Source: Salvelinus alpinus
Taxonomy: Eukaryota > Chordata > Actinopteri > Salmoniformes > Salmonidae
Direction of reading: 5' to 3'
Length of the DNA stretch: 64,000 nt
Assembly (NCBI RefSeq): GCF_045679555.1
Contig: NC_092091.1
Location: 85,933,962 to 85,997,961 of the forward strand
The position numbers were made by a program, and so were the translations under genes. The notes beneath the pieces are model-generated. The model was not told where the DNA came from. It was given only the letters and a program-made list of their open reading frames with translations, and ran no database searches. Numbering within the stretch: position 1 is the stretch's first letter; the number at the start of each line of letters is the position of its first letter. This document shows, piece after piece, positions 1 through 10,370 of this stretch.

Positions 1-480
1 TTAAACAGATGGATTATGATGTCATTTACAAAATAGCCTCCAACACTCTACTCAGCAAATTGGATGCAGTCTATCACAGTGCCATCCGTTTTGTCACCGA
101 AGCCCCGTATACCACCCACCACTGCAACCTGTATGCTCTCGTTGGCTGGCCCCCGCTTCATATTCCTTGCCAAACCCACTGGCTCCAGGTCATCAATAAG
201 TCTTTGCTTGGTAAAGCCCCGCCTTATCTCAGCTCACTGGTCACCATAACAACACCCACCCTAGCACGCACCCCAGCAGGTATATTTCATTGGTCACCCC
301 CAAAGCCAGCCCCTCCTTTTGCCACCTTTCCTTCCAGTTTTCTGCTGCCAATGACTGGAACGAATTGCAAAAATCACTGAAGCTGGAGACTTATATCTCC
401 CTCACTAACTTTAAGCATCAGTTGTCAGAGCATTGTTACAGATCATTGAACCTGTATATAGCCCATCTGTAAATTGCCCA
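1..480 (+). pseudogene. LINE reverse transcriptase, C-terminal remnant
   Basis: This is the 3' end of a non-LTR retrotransposon ORF2, the reverse transcriptase that copies its own RNA into the genome. Frame 3 from position 9 reads residues such as LDAVYHSAIRFVT and HCNLYALVGWP, typical of the region after the RT domain in fish LINEs. Around 250-290 the reading jumps one frame and continues as FQFSAANDWNELQKSLKLET and TNFKHQLSEH to a stop near 472. One frameshift therefore breaks the ORF, and the RT catalytic core lies off the left edge. The family (L2/Rex/Jockey-like) is from memory of salmonid repeats and is not certain. It continues into the 3'UTR pieces at 481-590 and 2021-2252. Confidence 0.8.
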
Positions 481-590
481 CCCAACGACCTCATCCCCAT
501 ATTCCTATTTATTTATTTGCTCCTTTGCACCCTAGTATCTCTACTTGCACATTCATCTTCTCCTCATCAATCACTTCAGTGTTTAATTGC
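481..590 (+). mobile_element. LINE 3'UTR, left part
   Basis: This is non-coding sequence directly after the RT remnant. It contains the stretch around 'cctagtatctctacttgcac', which I recognise from a common salmonid LINE 3'UTR. The recognised element is interrupted at about 590 and resumes at about 2021, so this is one half of a split copy. Confidence 0.65.
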
Positions 591-1204
591 TTAAAATGTC
601 TTATGGCTGGGTGGCAGTATTGAGTAGCTTGGATGAAAATGTGCCCAGAGTAAACTGCCTACTACTCAGGCCCAGAGGCTAAGATATGCATATTATTAGT
701 AGATTTTGATAGAAAACACTCTGAAGTTCCTAAAACGGTTTGAATGATGTCTGTGAGTATAACAGAACTAATATGGCAGGCAAAAACCTGAGAAAAAATC
801 CAACCAGGAAGTGGGAAATCTGAGGTTTGTATGTTTGCCTATCCAATACACAGTGTCTGTGGGGTCATATTGTACTTCCTAAGGCTTCCACTAGATGTCA
901 ACAGTCGTTAGAACCTAGTTTGATGCCTCTACTGTGAAGAATGAGGGAAAGAGAGCTCTGAGTCAGGTGTGAGCATGAGCTGATGACGCGCGTTCACGTG
1001 AGAGCGACCTGTGTTCCATTGCATTTCTGAAGACAAAGGAATTCTCCGGTTGAAACATTATTGAAGATTTATGTTAATAACATCCTAAAGATTGATTCTA
1101 TACATCGTTTGACATGTTTCTACGAACTGTAATGGAATTGTTTGGCTTTTCGTCTGACCTGAGCGTCATGAATTTGGATTACTGGACTGAACGCGCGAAC
1201 AAAA

Positions 1205-1600
1205 AGGAGGTATTTGGACATAAATGATGGACTATATCGAACAAAACAAACATTTATTGTGGAACGGGGATTCCTGGGAGTGCATTCTGATGAAGATCAT
1301 CAAAGGTAAGTGAATATTTATAATGCTATTTCTGACATCTGTTGACTCCACAACATGGCGGATATCTGTATGGCTTATTTGGTCTCTGAGCGCTGAACTC
1401 AGATTATAGCATGGTGTGCTTTTTCCGTAAAGTTCTTTTGAAATCTGACACAGCGGTTGCATTAAGGAGACGTTTATCTAAAGTTCCATGTATAATACTT
1501 GTATCTTTTATCAATGTTTATTATGAGTATTTCTGTATATTGATGTGGCTCTCTGCAAAATCACTGGATGTTTTGGAGGCAAAACATTACTGAACGTAAC
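1205..1600. repeat. Diverged internal duplication, copy 1
   Basis: Copy 1 shares the order of landmarks with 1610-1985. These are 'gaacaaaacaaacat', then 'gatgaagatcatcaaagg', then 'gtaaagttcttttgaaatc', then 'aatacttgtat', then a segment ending near 'ctctgcaaaatcactgg'. The copies are clearly homologous but carry many substitutions and small indels, so the duplication is old and probably part of the element itself. Confidence 0.65.
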
Positions 1601-1609
1601 GCGCCAATG

Positions 1610-1985
1610 TAAACTAAGATTTTTGGATATAAATATGAACTTTGTCGAACAAAACATACATGTATTGTGAAACATGAAGTCCTATGAGTGTCATCTGATG
1701 AAGATCATCAAAGGTTAGTGATTAATTTTATCTCTTTCTGCTTTTTGTGACTCCTCTCTGTGGCTGGAAAAATGGCTTGGTTTTTCTGTGACTAGGTGCA
1801 GACCTAACATAATCGTTTGGTTTGCTTTCGTCGTAAAGCCTTTTGGAAATCGGACACTGTGGTGGGATTAACAACAAGTTCATCTTTCATATGGTGTAAA
1901 ATACTTGTATGTCTAAGGAATTTTAATTATGAGATTTCTGTTGTTTTAAATTTGGCGCCCTGCACTTTCACTGGCTGTTGTCATA
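1610..1985. repeat. Diverged internal duplication, copy 2
   Basis: This is the second copy of the segment at 1205-1600. Matching landmarks are 'gaacaaaacatacatg', 'gatgaagatcatcaaagg', 'gtaaagccttttggaaatc' and 'aatacttgtat'. It ends in 'ccctgcactttcactggc', just left of the palindrome. Confidence 0.65.
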
Positions 1986-1987
1986 TC

Positions 1988-2005
1988 GATCCCGTTAACG
2001 GGATC
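1988..2005. repeat. 18-bp perfect palindrome at element end
   Basis: GATCCCGTTAACGGGATC reads identically on both strands. It lies 15 bp inside the right boundary of the inserted element. From memory it is a hallmark of this salmonid repeat; its role, as a protein-binding or terminal structure, is unknown to me. Confidence 0.85.
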
Positions 2006-2020
2006 TCAGCTATAAGAAGT

Positions 2021-2252
2021 GAATTGTAATTATTTTGCCACTATGGCCTATTTATTGCCTTACCTCCATAATCTTACTTCATTTCCACACACTGTATATA
2101 GACTTTTCTATTGTCTTATTGACTGTACGTTTGTCTATTCCATGTGTAACTCTGTGTTTGTGTCACACTGCTTTGCTTTATCTTGGCCAGGTCACAGTTG
2201 TAAATGAGAACTTGTTCTCAACTAACCTACCTGATTAAATAAAGGTGAAATA
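2021..2252 (+). mobile_element. LINE 3'UTR, right part and tail
   Basis: The sequence resumes the LINE 3'UTR with 'ctatggcctatttattgcct', 'gtgtaactctgtgtttgtg' and 'ggccaggtcacagttgtaa', and ends with 'taaataaaggtgaaataa'. I recognise this as the ubiquitous 3' tail of a salmonid LINE family. The open frames here (2019-2238) are non-coding. Confidence 0.7.
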
Positions 2253-2433
2253 ATATATATATTTTTTTGATGGGGATTGTTTTTTAATGTTAATTTGATT
2301 TACAAACGCCCGCAGAAATTGTAGGCTAAGGGTTCAATTGTAAATGAAAAGAGCATCTGCCAAACATGGATTGTGTGTGTGGGGGTACAGAGATGTGGTA
2401 GTCATATAATAATCATGCTGTGGTCTACATTTA

Positions 2434-2550
2434 GTTCATCATCAAGCAGACCAGATCATTAGAGATGGTGGGAGAGCCTGTTAGGCTGTTTAAAATGGAA
2501 CAATATCATTTATATACTGTAGCATGAGACTAATACCTCTATATACATTT
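2434..2550. repeat. Dispersed direct duplication, copy 1
   Basis: This shares 'agatggtgggagagcctgtt', preceded by 'caagcagacc' and followed by 'taaaatggaa', with a second copy 300 bp downstream at 2734-2855. The rest of 2253-3309 holds no gene that I can see. Confidence 0.7.
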
Positions 2551-2733
2551 AACAGGATTTGAGTGACGTTTTCTAAATTGTTTTATAAAATATATATAAT
2601 ACATTTTCACTGAGACATCATGGCGTGTCCATCAATTTAAATCCCAACTTGTAATGAAAGTATAAATAATAAAAATCAACAATGTATTGGACAGGCCATT
2701 GAGGTCTAAAGGTCTGTCTTTCCAAGACATTCT

Positions 2734-2855
2734 GTTCATCTGCAAGCAGACCTGATGATTCTAGATGGTGGGAGAGCCTGTTATTTAAAATGGAAGAATA
2801 TAACTTACTGTAGCCTATATAATGTAACAATGACAATAATCCCTTCATATATACT
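2734..2855. repeat. Dispersed direct duplication, copy 2
   Basis: This is the second, diverged copy of the 2434-2550 segment, with the same landmarks in the same order and orientation. A reverse-strand open frame at 2618-2848 overlaps it but has no recognisable domain. Confidence 0.7.
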
Positions 2856-3309
2856 GTAGTTGAAGGTTATTTTAGTGTCATAAAAAGTGTTCATTAAAAC
2901 AAATCAGGATGTTTGGTGGATGGATTCAGTGTAGATGTTCTGCTGTGTATCGAGGGGTTTATATGAAAGTGGTAGATTTGTAATTCTTTACAAGAGAAAG
3001 TTCTGGATTACTTTTCTTTGGGTGACCTCAGGCTACGGTCTTTGACAATTCAGCTACTTTGTTAACAGTCCTACAACTGTCACCTCATGTAACAACTGAT
3101 TTACTTAACTAAAGGCACATCTCAATATGTGGTCCAGTTGCCTTAGTGTTCCTATAAAAACCTGTGTCCAAACTCAGCATTAAATAGTATCTAATCAGAA
3201 TAGTGTACAGAGATAAGTTATTGCACCTATTGAAATGTAATGTGTTTTTTAGTGTTTATTCTGTTGTATTAAAAAAGTCACTGTTGCCTATTAGATCAAT
3301 ATCAGTGTG
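2856..3309. other. Non-coding spacer
   Basis: I see no gene or repeat here apart from a TATA-like 'cctataaaaacc' near 3151-3162. That motif is not followed by a coding exon I can support, so I do not call it a promoter. On the reverse strand an AATAAA falls at 3255-3260, beside the end of the minisatellite open frame. Confidence 0.4.
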
Positions 3310-4858
3310 AACACGTCTGATTGGACTAGATCCATATTGAGGTGAGACACATCTGATTGGACTAGATCCATGTTGAGGTGAGACACGTCTGATTGGACTA
3401 GATCCATGTTGAGGTGAGACACGTCTGATTGGACTAGATCCATGTTGAGGTGAGACACGTCTGATTGGACTAGATCCATGTTGAGGTGAGACACGTCTGA
3501 TTGGACTAGATCCATGTTGAGGTGAGACACGTCTGATTGGACTAGATCCATGTTGAGGTGAGACACGTCTGATTGGACTAGATCCACGTTGAGGTGAGAC
3601 ACGTCTGATTGGACTAGATCCACGTTGAGGTGAGACACGTCTGATTGGACTAGATCCACGTTGAGGTGAGACACGTCTGATTGGACTAGATCCATGTTGA
3701 GGTGAGACACGTCTGATTGGACTAGATCCATGTTGAGGTGAGACACGTCTGATTGGACTAGATCCATGTTGAGGTGAGACACGTCTGATTGGACTAGATC
3801 CATGTTGAGGTGAGACACGTCTGATTGGACTAGATCCATGTTGAGGTGAGACACGTCTGATTGGACTAGATCCACGTTGAGGTGAGACACGTCTGATTGG
3901 ACTAGATCCACGTTGAGGTGAGACACGTCTGATTGGACTAGATCCACGTTGAGGTGAGACACGTCTGATTGGACTAGATCCACGTTGAGGTGAGACACAT
4001 CTGATTGGACTAGATCCACGTTGAGGTGAGGCACGTCTGATTGGACTAGATCCACGTTGAGGTGAGACACGTCTGATTGGACTAGATCCATGTTGAGGTG
4101 AGACACGTCTGATTGGACTAGATCCATGTTGAGGTGAGACACGTCTGATTGGACTAGATCCACGTTGAGGTGAGACACGTCTGATTGGACTAGATCCACG
4201 TTGAGGTGAGACACGTCTGATTGGACTAGATCCACGTTGAGGTGAGACACGTCTGATTGGACTAGATCCATGTTGAGGTGAGACACGTCTGATTGGACTA
4301 GATCCATGTTGAGGTGAGACACGTCTGATTGGACTAGATCCATGTTGAGGTGAGACACGTCTGATTGGACTAGATCCATGTTGAGGTGAGACACGTCTGA
4401 TTGGACTAGATCCACGTTGAGGTGAGACACGTCTGATTGGACTAGATCCACGTTGAGGTGAGACACGTCTGATTGGACTAGATCCACGTTGAGGTGAGAC
4501 ACGTCTGATTGGACTAGATCCACGTTGAGGTGAGACACGTCTGATTGGACTAGATCCACGTTGAGGTGAGGCACGTCTGATTGGACTAGATCCACGTTGA
4601 GGTGAGACACGTCTGATTGGACTAGATCCATGTTGAGGTGAGACACGTCTGATTGGACTAGATCCATGTTGAGGTGAGACACGTCTGATTGGACTAGATC
4701 CATGTTGAGGTGAGACACGTCTGATTGGACTAGATCCATGCTGAGGTGAGACACGTCTGATTGGACTAGATCCATGTTGAGGTGAGACACGTCTGATTGG
4801 ACTAGATCCATGTTGAGGTGAGACACGTCTGATTGGACTAGATCCATGTTGAGGTGAG
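3310..4858. repeat. 36-bp minisatellite, 43 units, with 540-bp higher-order repeat
   Basis: The unit is a 36-mer containing 'acacgtctgattggactaga' followed by 'tccatgttgaggtgag'. About 43 near-identical units run without a break. Most variation is one site, tccaTg or tccaCg, which looks like CpG/TpG switching. The variants occur in runs, and a rare 'gaggcacg' variant at about 4029 recurs at about 4569. That gives a 540-bp (15-unit) higher-order repeat. Because 36 is a multiple of three, two reverse-strand frames stay open throughout (3256-4863 with repeat SPQHGSSPIRRV, and 3291-4868). I treat both as by-products of the repeat. Confidence 0.95.
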
Positions 4859-7689
4859 GCCATTCCATGTCTTTATTGGTTCGTATGAGAAGGCAGTTTG
4901 GGAGAAGGAGGGGGAGAAGAGTAGAGGAGAGGGGGGAGATGATGAGAGGGCGAGAAGAGAAAGAGAGGGGGAGAAGGGTAGAGGGGGATAAGAGGGGGGA
5001 GAAGAGGAGTGGGGGAGATGAAGGGGAAGAAGAGTAGATGAGGGGCAGAATAGGAGAAGAGATGGGGAGAAGAGGGGGAGAGGGGAGGGAAAGAAGAAGA
5101 GAGGGGGAGAGGAGGGGAGAAGAGAGATTGGGAGAAGAGGAGAACAGAGGAGGAGAAGGGGAGAAGAGGTAAGGGGGAAAAGAGGACAGGGGGGAGGGGT
5201 GGGGAAGAATAGGAGAGGGGGGAGAAGAGAGGAGGAAAGGGGGAGAAGAGGGAGGGAGAAGAGGAGAGGGGGAGGGGAGGGGAAGACAAGGAGATGGGGA
5301 GAAGAGAGACTGGGAAAAAAGGAGAGGAGAGGGGGAGAATAGGAGAGGGGTAGGAGAAGAGAGGGGGAGAGGGGAGGAGAAGAGAGGGAGAGAAGGGGAG
5401 AAGAGAGGTGGAGAAAAGGAGAAGTGAGCAGGGAGAAAAGGAGAAGAGAGCAGGGAGAAAAGGAGAAGAGAGCAGGGAGAAGAGATGGGGAGAAGGTGGG
5501 AGAGGGGGAGAAGAGGAGAAGAGAGACTGGGAGAAAAGTAGAGTAGAGGGGGAGAATAGGAGAGGGGTAGGAGAAGAGAGGGGGAGAAGAGAGGGAGAGA
5601 AGGGGAGAAGAGATGGGGAGAAGTGGAGAGGGAGAGAAGGGGGGAGATGAGGAGGGGAGAAGTGGAGAGGGAGAGAAGGGGGGAGATGAGGAGAATAGAG
5701 GGTCAGAAGAGGAGAGGGGGAGAAGAGAGGGGGGAGAAAAAGAGAGCGGGTGAATTGAAGGAGAGGGGGAGAAGAGGAGAGAGAGGGAGAGAAGAGGGAG
5801 AAGAGAGAGGGACAGAAGAGGAGAAGAGAGGGGGAGAAGGGGAGAGGGGGTGAGGAGAAGAAAAGGGGGAGAAGGGGGGAGAAGAGAGACTAAGAGGAGA
5901 GGGGGAGAAGGGGGAAGAAGAGGGGAGGGGAGAAGACGAGAAGAGAGGGGAGGGGAGAAGACGAGAGAGGGAGAAGAGAAGAGGAGAAGAGAAGGGGGAG
6001 AAGGTGGGAGAGGGGGAGGAGAAGAGAGACTGGGAGAAAAGGAGAGGAGAGGGGGAGAATAGGAGAGGGGTAGGAGAAGAGAGGGGGAGAGGGGAGGGGA
6101 AGAGAGGGAGAGAAGGGGAGAAGAGAGGTGGAGAAAAGGAGAAGAGAGCAGGGAGAAGAGATGGGGAGAAGTTGAGAGGGAGAGAAGGGGAAGAAGAGGG
6201 TCAGAAGAGGAGAGGGGGAGAAGAGAGGGGGGAGAAAAAGAGAGCGGGTGAATTGAAGGAGAGGGGGGGGAGAGGGAGGGAGAGAAGAGGAGAAGAGAGA
6301 GGGAGAAGAGGAGAAGAGAGGGGGAGAAAATGAGAGGGGGTGAAGAGAAGGAAAGGGGGAGAAGAGAGACTGAGAGAAGAGGAGAGGGGGAGAAGGGGGA
6401 AGAAGAGGGGAGGGGAGAAGACGAGAAGAGAGGGGAGAAGACGAGAAGGGAGGGGAGAAGACGAGAGAGGGAGAAGAGGAGAAGAGAAGGGGGAGAAGGT
6501 GGGAGAGGGGGAGAAGAGGAGAGGAGAGACTGGGAGAAAAGGAGAGGAGAGGGGGAGAATAGGATAGGGGTAGGAGAAGAGAGGGAGAAGAGAGGTGGAG
6601 AAAAGGAGAAGAGATGGGGAGAAGTGGAGAGGGAGAGAAGAGAGGAGAGGAGAGGGGGAGGAGAAGAGAGGGGGGAGAAAAGGTGAGTGGGGAGAAGAGG
6701 AGAGGAGAGGGGAGGGGAGGAGAGGAAGGGGAGGAGAGGTAAGTGGGAGAAGAGGAGAGGGGAGGGGAGAAGAGGAAAGGGGGAGAAGAGAGGGGAGAAG
6801 GGGAGGAGAAGGGAGAGGAGGGAGGAGAGGGGAAGAGAGGGGAGAGGAGCAGAGGTGAGAGTGGAGTGGAAGAAGAGGAGAGGGGGAGAAGAGGAGAAGT
6901 GAGGGAGGAGTAGAGAGGGGAAGAAGATGAGGGGGGTGCTGAAGAAGAGGAGAAGAGAGGGGGAGAAGGGAGGAGAAGAGCAGAGGTGGGAGGGGAGGGG
7001 AAGAAGAGGAGAGGGGAGAAGAGGATAGGGAGAGAAGACAAGAGGAGGAGAGGGGGAGAAGAGGAGAAGAGAGTGGGAAAAGGGATGAGAATTGGAGAGG
7101 GATTGAAGAGCAGAGGGGTGAGGGGATATGGGGAAGAAGAGTAGAGGGGAGAGAAGAGGAGATGGGAGGGGTAGAATTGGGGAGAAGAGGAGAAGAGGAG
7201 GAGGAGAGAAGAGTATAAGAGGAGAGGGGGTGGAGAAGAGTAGAGGGGGGAGAAGAGGAGAAGAGAGGGAGAGAAGATGGAGAGAGAGGGGGAGAAGAGT
7301 AGAAGAGAGGGGGAGGGAAGAGAGGGTGAGAAAGGTGTAGAAGAGGAGAGGGTTGGAAGAGCAGAGGGGGGAGAAGTGGAGAGGGGGAGAAGAGAGGTGG
7401 TGAAAAGGAGAAGAGAGGATAGTGGGAGAGGGGGGAGAAGATGAAAGGGGGAGGGGAGGTGAAAAAGAGGAGAGGAGAGGGGGAGAAAAGTAGAGGAGAG
7501 GGAGAGAAGAGGAGAGGAGAGGGGGAGAAGAGGAGAGGAGAGGGGGAGAAGAAGAGAGGAGAGGGGGAGAAGAGTAGAGGAGAGGGGGAGAAGATGAGAG
7601 GAGAGGGGGAGAAGAGTAGAGGAGAGGGGGAGAAGAGGAGAGGAGAGGGGGAGAAGAGTAGAGGAGAGGGGGAGAAGAGTAGAGGAGAG

Positions 7690-9030
7690 GGGGAGAAGAG
7701 AGGAGAGGGGGAGAAGATGAGAGGAGAGGTAGAGTAGAGGAGAGGGGGAGAAGAGGAGAGGAGAGGGGGAGAAGAGGAGAGGAGAGGGGGAGAAGAGGAG
7801 AGGAGAGGGGGAGAAGAGTAGAGGAGAGGGGGAGAAGAGTAGAGGAGAGGGGGAGAAGAGTAGAGGAGAGGGGGAGTAGAGTAGAGGAGAGGGGGAGTAG
7901 AGTAGAGGAGAGGGGGAGTAGAGTAGAGGAGAGGGGGAGAAGAGGAGAGGAGAGGGGGAGAAGAGGAGAGGAGAGGGGGAGAAGAGGAGAGGGGGAGTAG
8001 AGGAGAGGGGGAGTAGAGTAGAGGAGAGGGGGAGAAGAGGAGAGGAGAGGGGGAGAAGAGGAGAGGGGGAGAAGAGGAGAGGAGGAGAAGAAGAGAGGAG
8101 AGGGGGAGAAGAAGAGAGGAGAGGGGGAGAAGAAGAGAGGAGAGGGGGAGAAGAGTAGAGGAGAGGGGGAGAAGAGGAGAGGAGAGGGGGAGAAGAGGAG
8201 AGGAGAGGGGGAGAAGAGGAGAGGAAAGGGGGAGAAGAGTAGAGGAGAGGGGGAGAAGAGTAGAGGAGAGGGGGAGAAGAGGAGAGGGGGAGTAGAGGAG
8301 AGGGGATGGGGAGAAGAGGAGAGGAGAGGGGGAGAAGAGGAGAGGGGGAGAAGAGGAGAGGGGATGGGGAGAAGAGGAGAGGAGATGGGGAGAAGAGGAG
8401 AGGAGAGGAGAGGGGGAGAAGAGTAGAGGAGAGGGGGAGAAGAGTAGAGGAGAGGGGGAGAAGAGTAGAGGAGAGGGGGAGTAGAGGAGAGGGGGAGTAG
8501 AGGAGAGGAGAGGGGAAGAAGAGTAGAGGCGAGGGGGAGAAGAGTAGAGGCGAGGGGGAGAAGAGGAGAGGAGAGGGGGAGTAGAGGAGAGGAGAGGGGG
8601 AGAAGAGGAGAGGAGAGGAGAGGGGGAAAAGAGTAGAGGAGAGGGGGAGAAGAGTAGAGGAGAGGGGGAGTATAGTAGAGGAGAGGGGGAGTATAGTAGA
8701 GGAGAGGGGGAGAAGAGAGGAGAGGGGGAGAAGAGTAGAGGAGAGGGGGAGGAGAGGAGAGGTAGAGTAGAGGAGAGGTAGAGTAGAGGAGAGGGGGAGA
8801 AGAGGAGAGGGGGAGTAGAGGAGAGGGGGAGTAGAGGAGAGGGGGAGTAGAGGAGAGGGGGAGAAGAGGAGGGGAGAGGGGGAGAAGAGGAGAGGAGAGG
8901 GGGAGAAGAGGAGAGGGGGAGTAGAGTAGAGGAGAGGGGGAGAAGAGTAGAGGAGAGGGGGAGGAGAGGAGAGGAGAGGGGGAGTAGAGGAGAGGAGAGG
9001 GGGAGAAGAGTAGAGGAGAGGGGGAGAAGA
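7690..9030. repeat. 1.34 kb higher-order duplication in purine tract, copy 1
   Basis: Rare landmark variants occur in the same order 1,335-1,341 bp apart in this block and the next. They are 'gaagatgag' (7714, 9055), 'aggggatggg' (8301, 9642), the paired 'gaggcgagg' (8526, 9861), 'gggaaaag' (8624, 9960) and 'gaggaggggag' (8867, 10203). The spacing places this copy directly before copy 2. Boundaries are approximate. Confidence 0.8.
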
Positions 9031-10370
9031 GAGGAGAGGGGGAGAAGATGAGAGGAGAGGTAGAGTAGAGGAGAGGGGGAGAAGAGGAGAGGAGAGGGGG
9101 AGAAGAGGAGAGGAGAGGGGGAGAAGAGGAGAGGAGAGGGGGAGAAGAGTAGAGGAGAGGGGGAGAAGAGTAGAGTAGAGGAGAGGGGGAGAAGAGTAGA
9201 GGAGAGGGGGAGTAGAGTAGAGGAGAGGGGGAGTAGAGTAGAGGAGAGGGGGAGTAGAGTAGAGGAGAGGGGGAGAAGAGGAGAGGAGAGGGGGAGAAGA
9301 GGAGAGGAGAGGGGGAGAAGAGGAGAGGAGAGGGGGAGAAGAGGAGAGGGGGAGTAGAGGAGAGGGGGAGTAGAGTAGAGGAGAGGGGGAGAAGAGGAGA
9401 GGAGAGGGGGAGAAGAGGAGAGGAGAGGGGGAGAAGAGGAGAGGAGGAGAAGAAGAGAGGAGAGGGGGAGAAGAAGAGAGGAGAGGGGGAGAAGAGTAGA
9501 GGAGAGGGGGAGAAGAGTAGAGGAGAGGGGGAGAAGAGTAGAGGAGAGGGGGAGAAGAGGAGAGGAGAGGGGGAGAAGAGGAGAGGAGAGGGGGAGAAGA
9601 GTAGAGGAGAGGGGGAGAAGAGGAGAGGGGGAGTAGAGGAGAGGGGATGGGGAGAAGAGGAGAGGAGAGGGGGAGAAGAGGAGAGGGGGAGTAGAGGAGA
9701 GGGGATGGGGAGAAGAGGAGAGGAGATGGGGAGAAGAGGAGAGGAGAGGGGGAGAAGAGTAGAGGAGAGGGGGAGAAGAGTAGAGGAGAGGGGGAGAAGA
9801 GTAGAGGAGAGGGGGAGTAGAGGAGAGGGGGAGTAGAGGAGAGGAGAGGGGGAGAAGAGTAGAGGCGAGGGGGAGAAGAGTAGAGGCGAGGGGGAGAAGA
9901 GGAGAGGAGAGGGGGAGTAGAGGAGAGGAGAGGGGGAGAAGAGGAGAGGAGAGGAGAGGGGGAAAAGAGTAGAGGAGAGGGGGAGAAGAGTAGAGGAGAG
10001 GGGGAGTATAGTAGAGGAGAGGGGGAGTATAGTAGAGGAGAGGGGGAGAAGAGAGGAGAGGGGGAGAAGAGTAGAGGAGAGGGGGAGGAGAGGAGAGGTA
10101 GAGTAGAGGAGAGGTAGAGTAGAGGAGAGGGGGAGAAGAGGAGAGGGGGAGTAGAGGAGAGGGGGAGTAGAGGAGAGGGGGAGAAGAGGAGAGGGGGAGA
10201 AGAGGAGGGGAGAGGGGGAGAAGAGGAGAGGAGAGGGGGAGAAGAGGAGAGGGGGAGTAGAGTAGAGGAGAGGGGGAGAAGAGTAGAGGAGAGGGGGAGG
10301 AGAGGAGAGGAGAGGGGGAGTAGAGGAGAGGAGAGGGGGAGAAGAGGAGAGGAGAGGGGGAGAAGAGGAG
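9031..10370. repeat. 1.34 kb higher-order duplication in purine tract, copy 2
   Basis: This is the second copy, with the same variant order as 7690-9030. It differs by small gains and losses of 15-21 bp units, which explains the 6-bp drift in offset between its left and right halves. Confidence 0.8.

Larger units (their letters stand above)
591..2020. mobile_element. Interspersed salmonid element inserted into a LINE 3'UTR
   Basis: A 1.43 kb block separates two halves of one LINE 3'UTR, so it is a younger insertion. The left part ('ggctgggtggcagtattgag') and the right part (the palindrome at 1988-2005) match a very common salmonid dispersed repeat known to me. No transposase or RT frame is seen; the short open frames at 1411-1593 and 1817-2029 show no domain. 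The right half consists of two diverged tandem copies of a roughly 400 bp segment. I could not define a clean target-site duplication, and the class (non-autonomous DNA element or LTR-like) is uncertain. Confidence 0.6.

Noticed and set aside
2618..2848. 76-codon reverse-strand frame
   Set aside because: It overlaps a diverged duplication and has no recognised domain.
3151..3162. TATA box for the SRCR-Ig gene
   Set aside because: No first exon with a signal peptide follows; 9 kb of repeat separate it from the first exon seen.
3310..4858. CRISPR-like array
   Set aside because: Units are directly abutting without unique spacers, and the context is vertebrate.
3256..4868. 535- and 525-codon reverse-strand repeat proteins
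   Set aside because: Both frames are open because the 36-bp unit is a multiple of three and lacks stops; there is no non-repeat domain or splice context.
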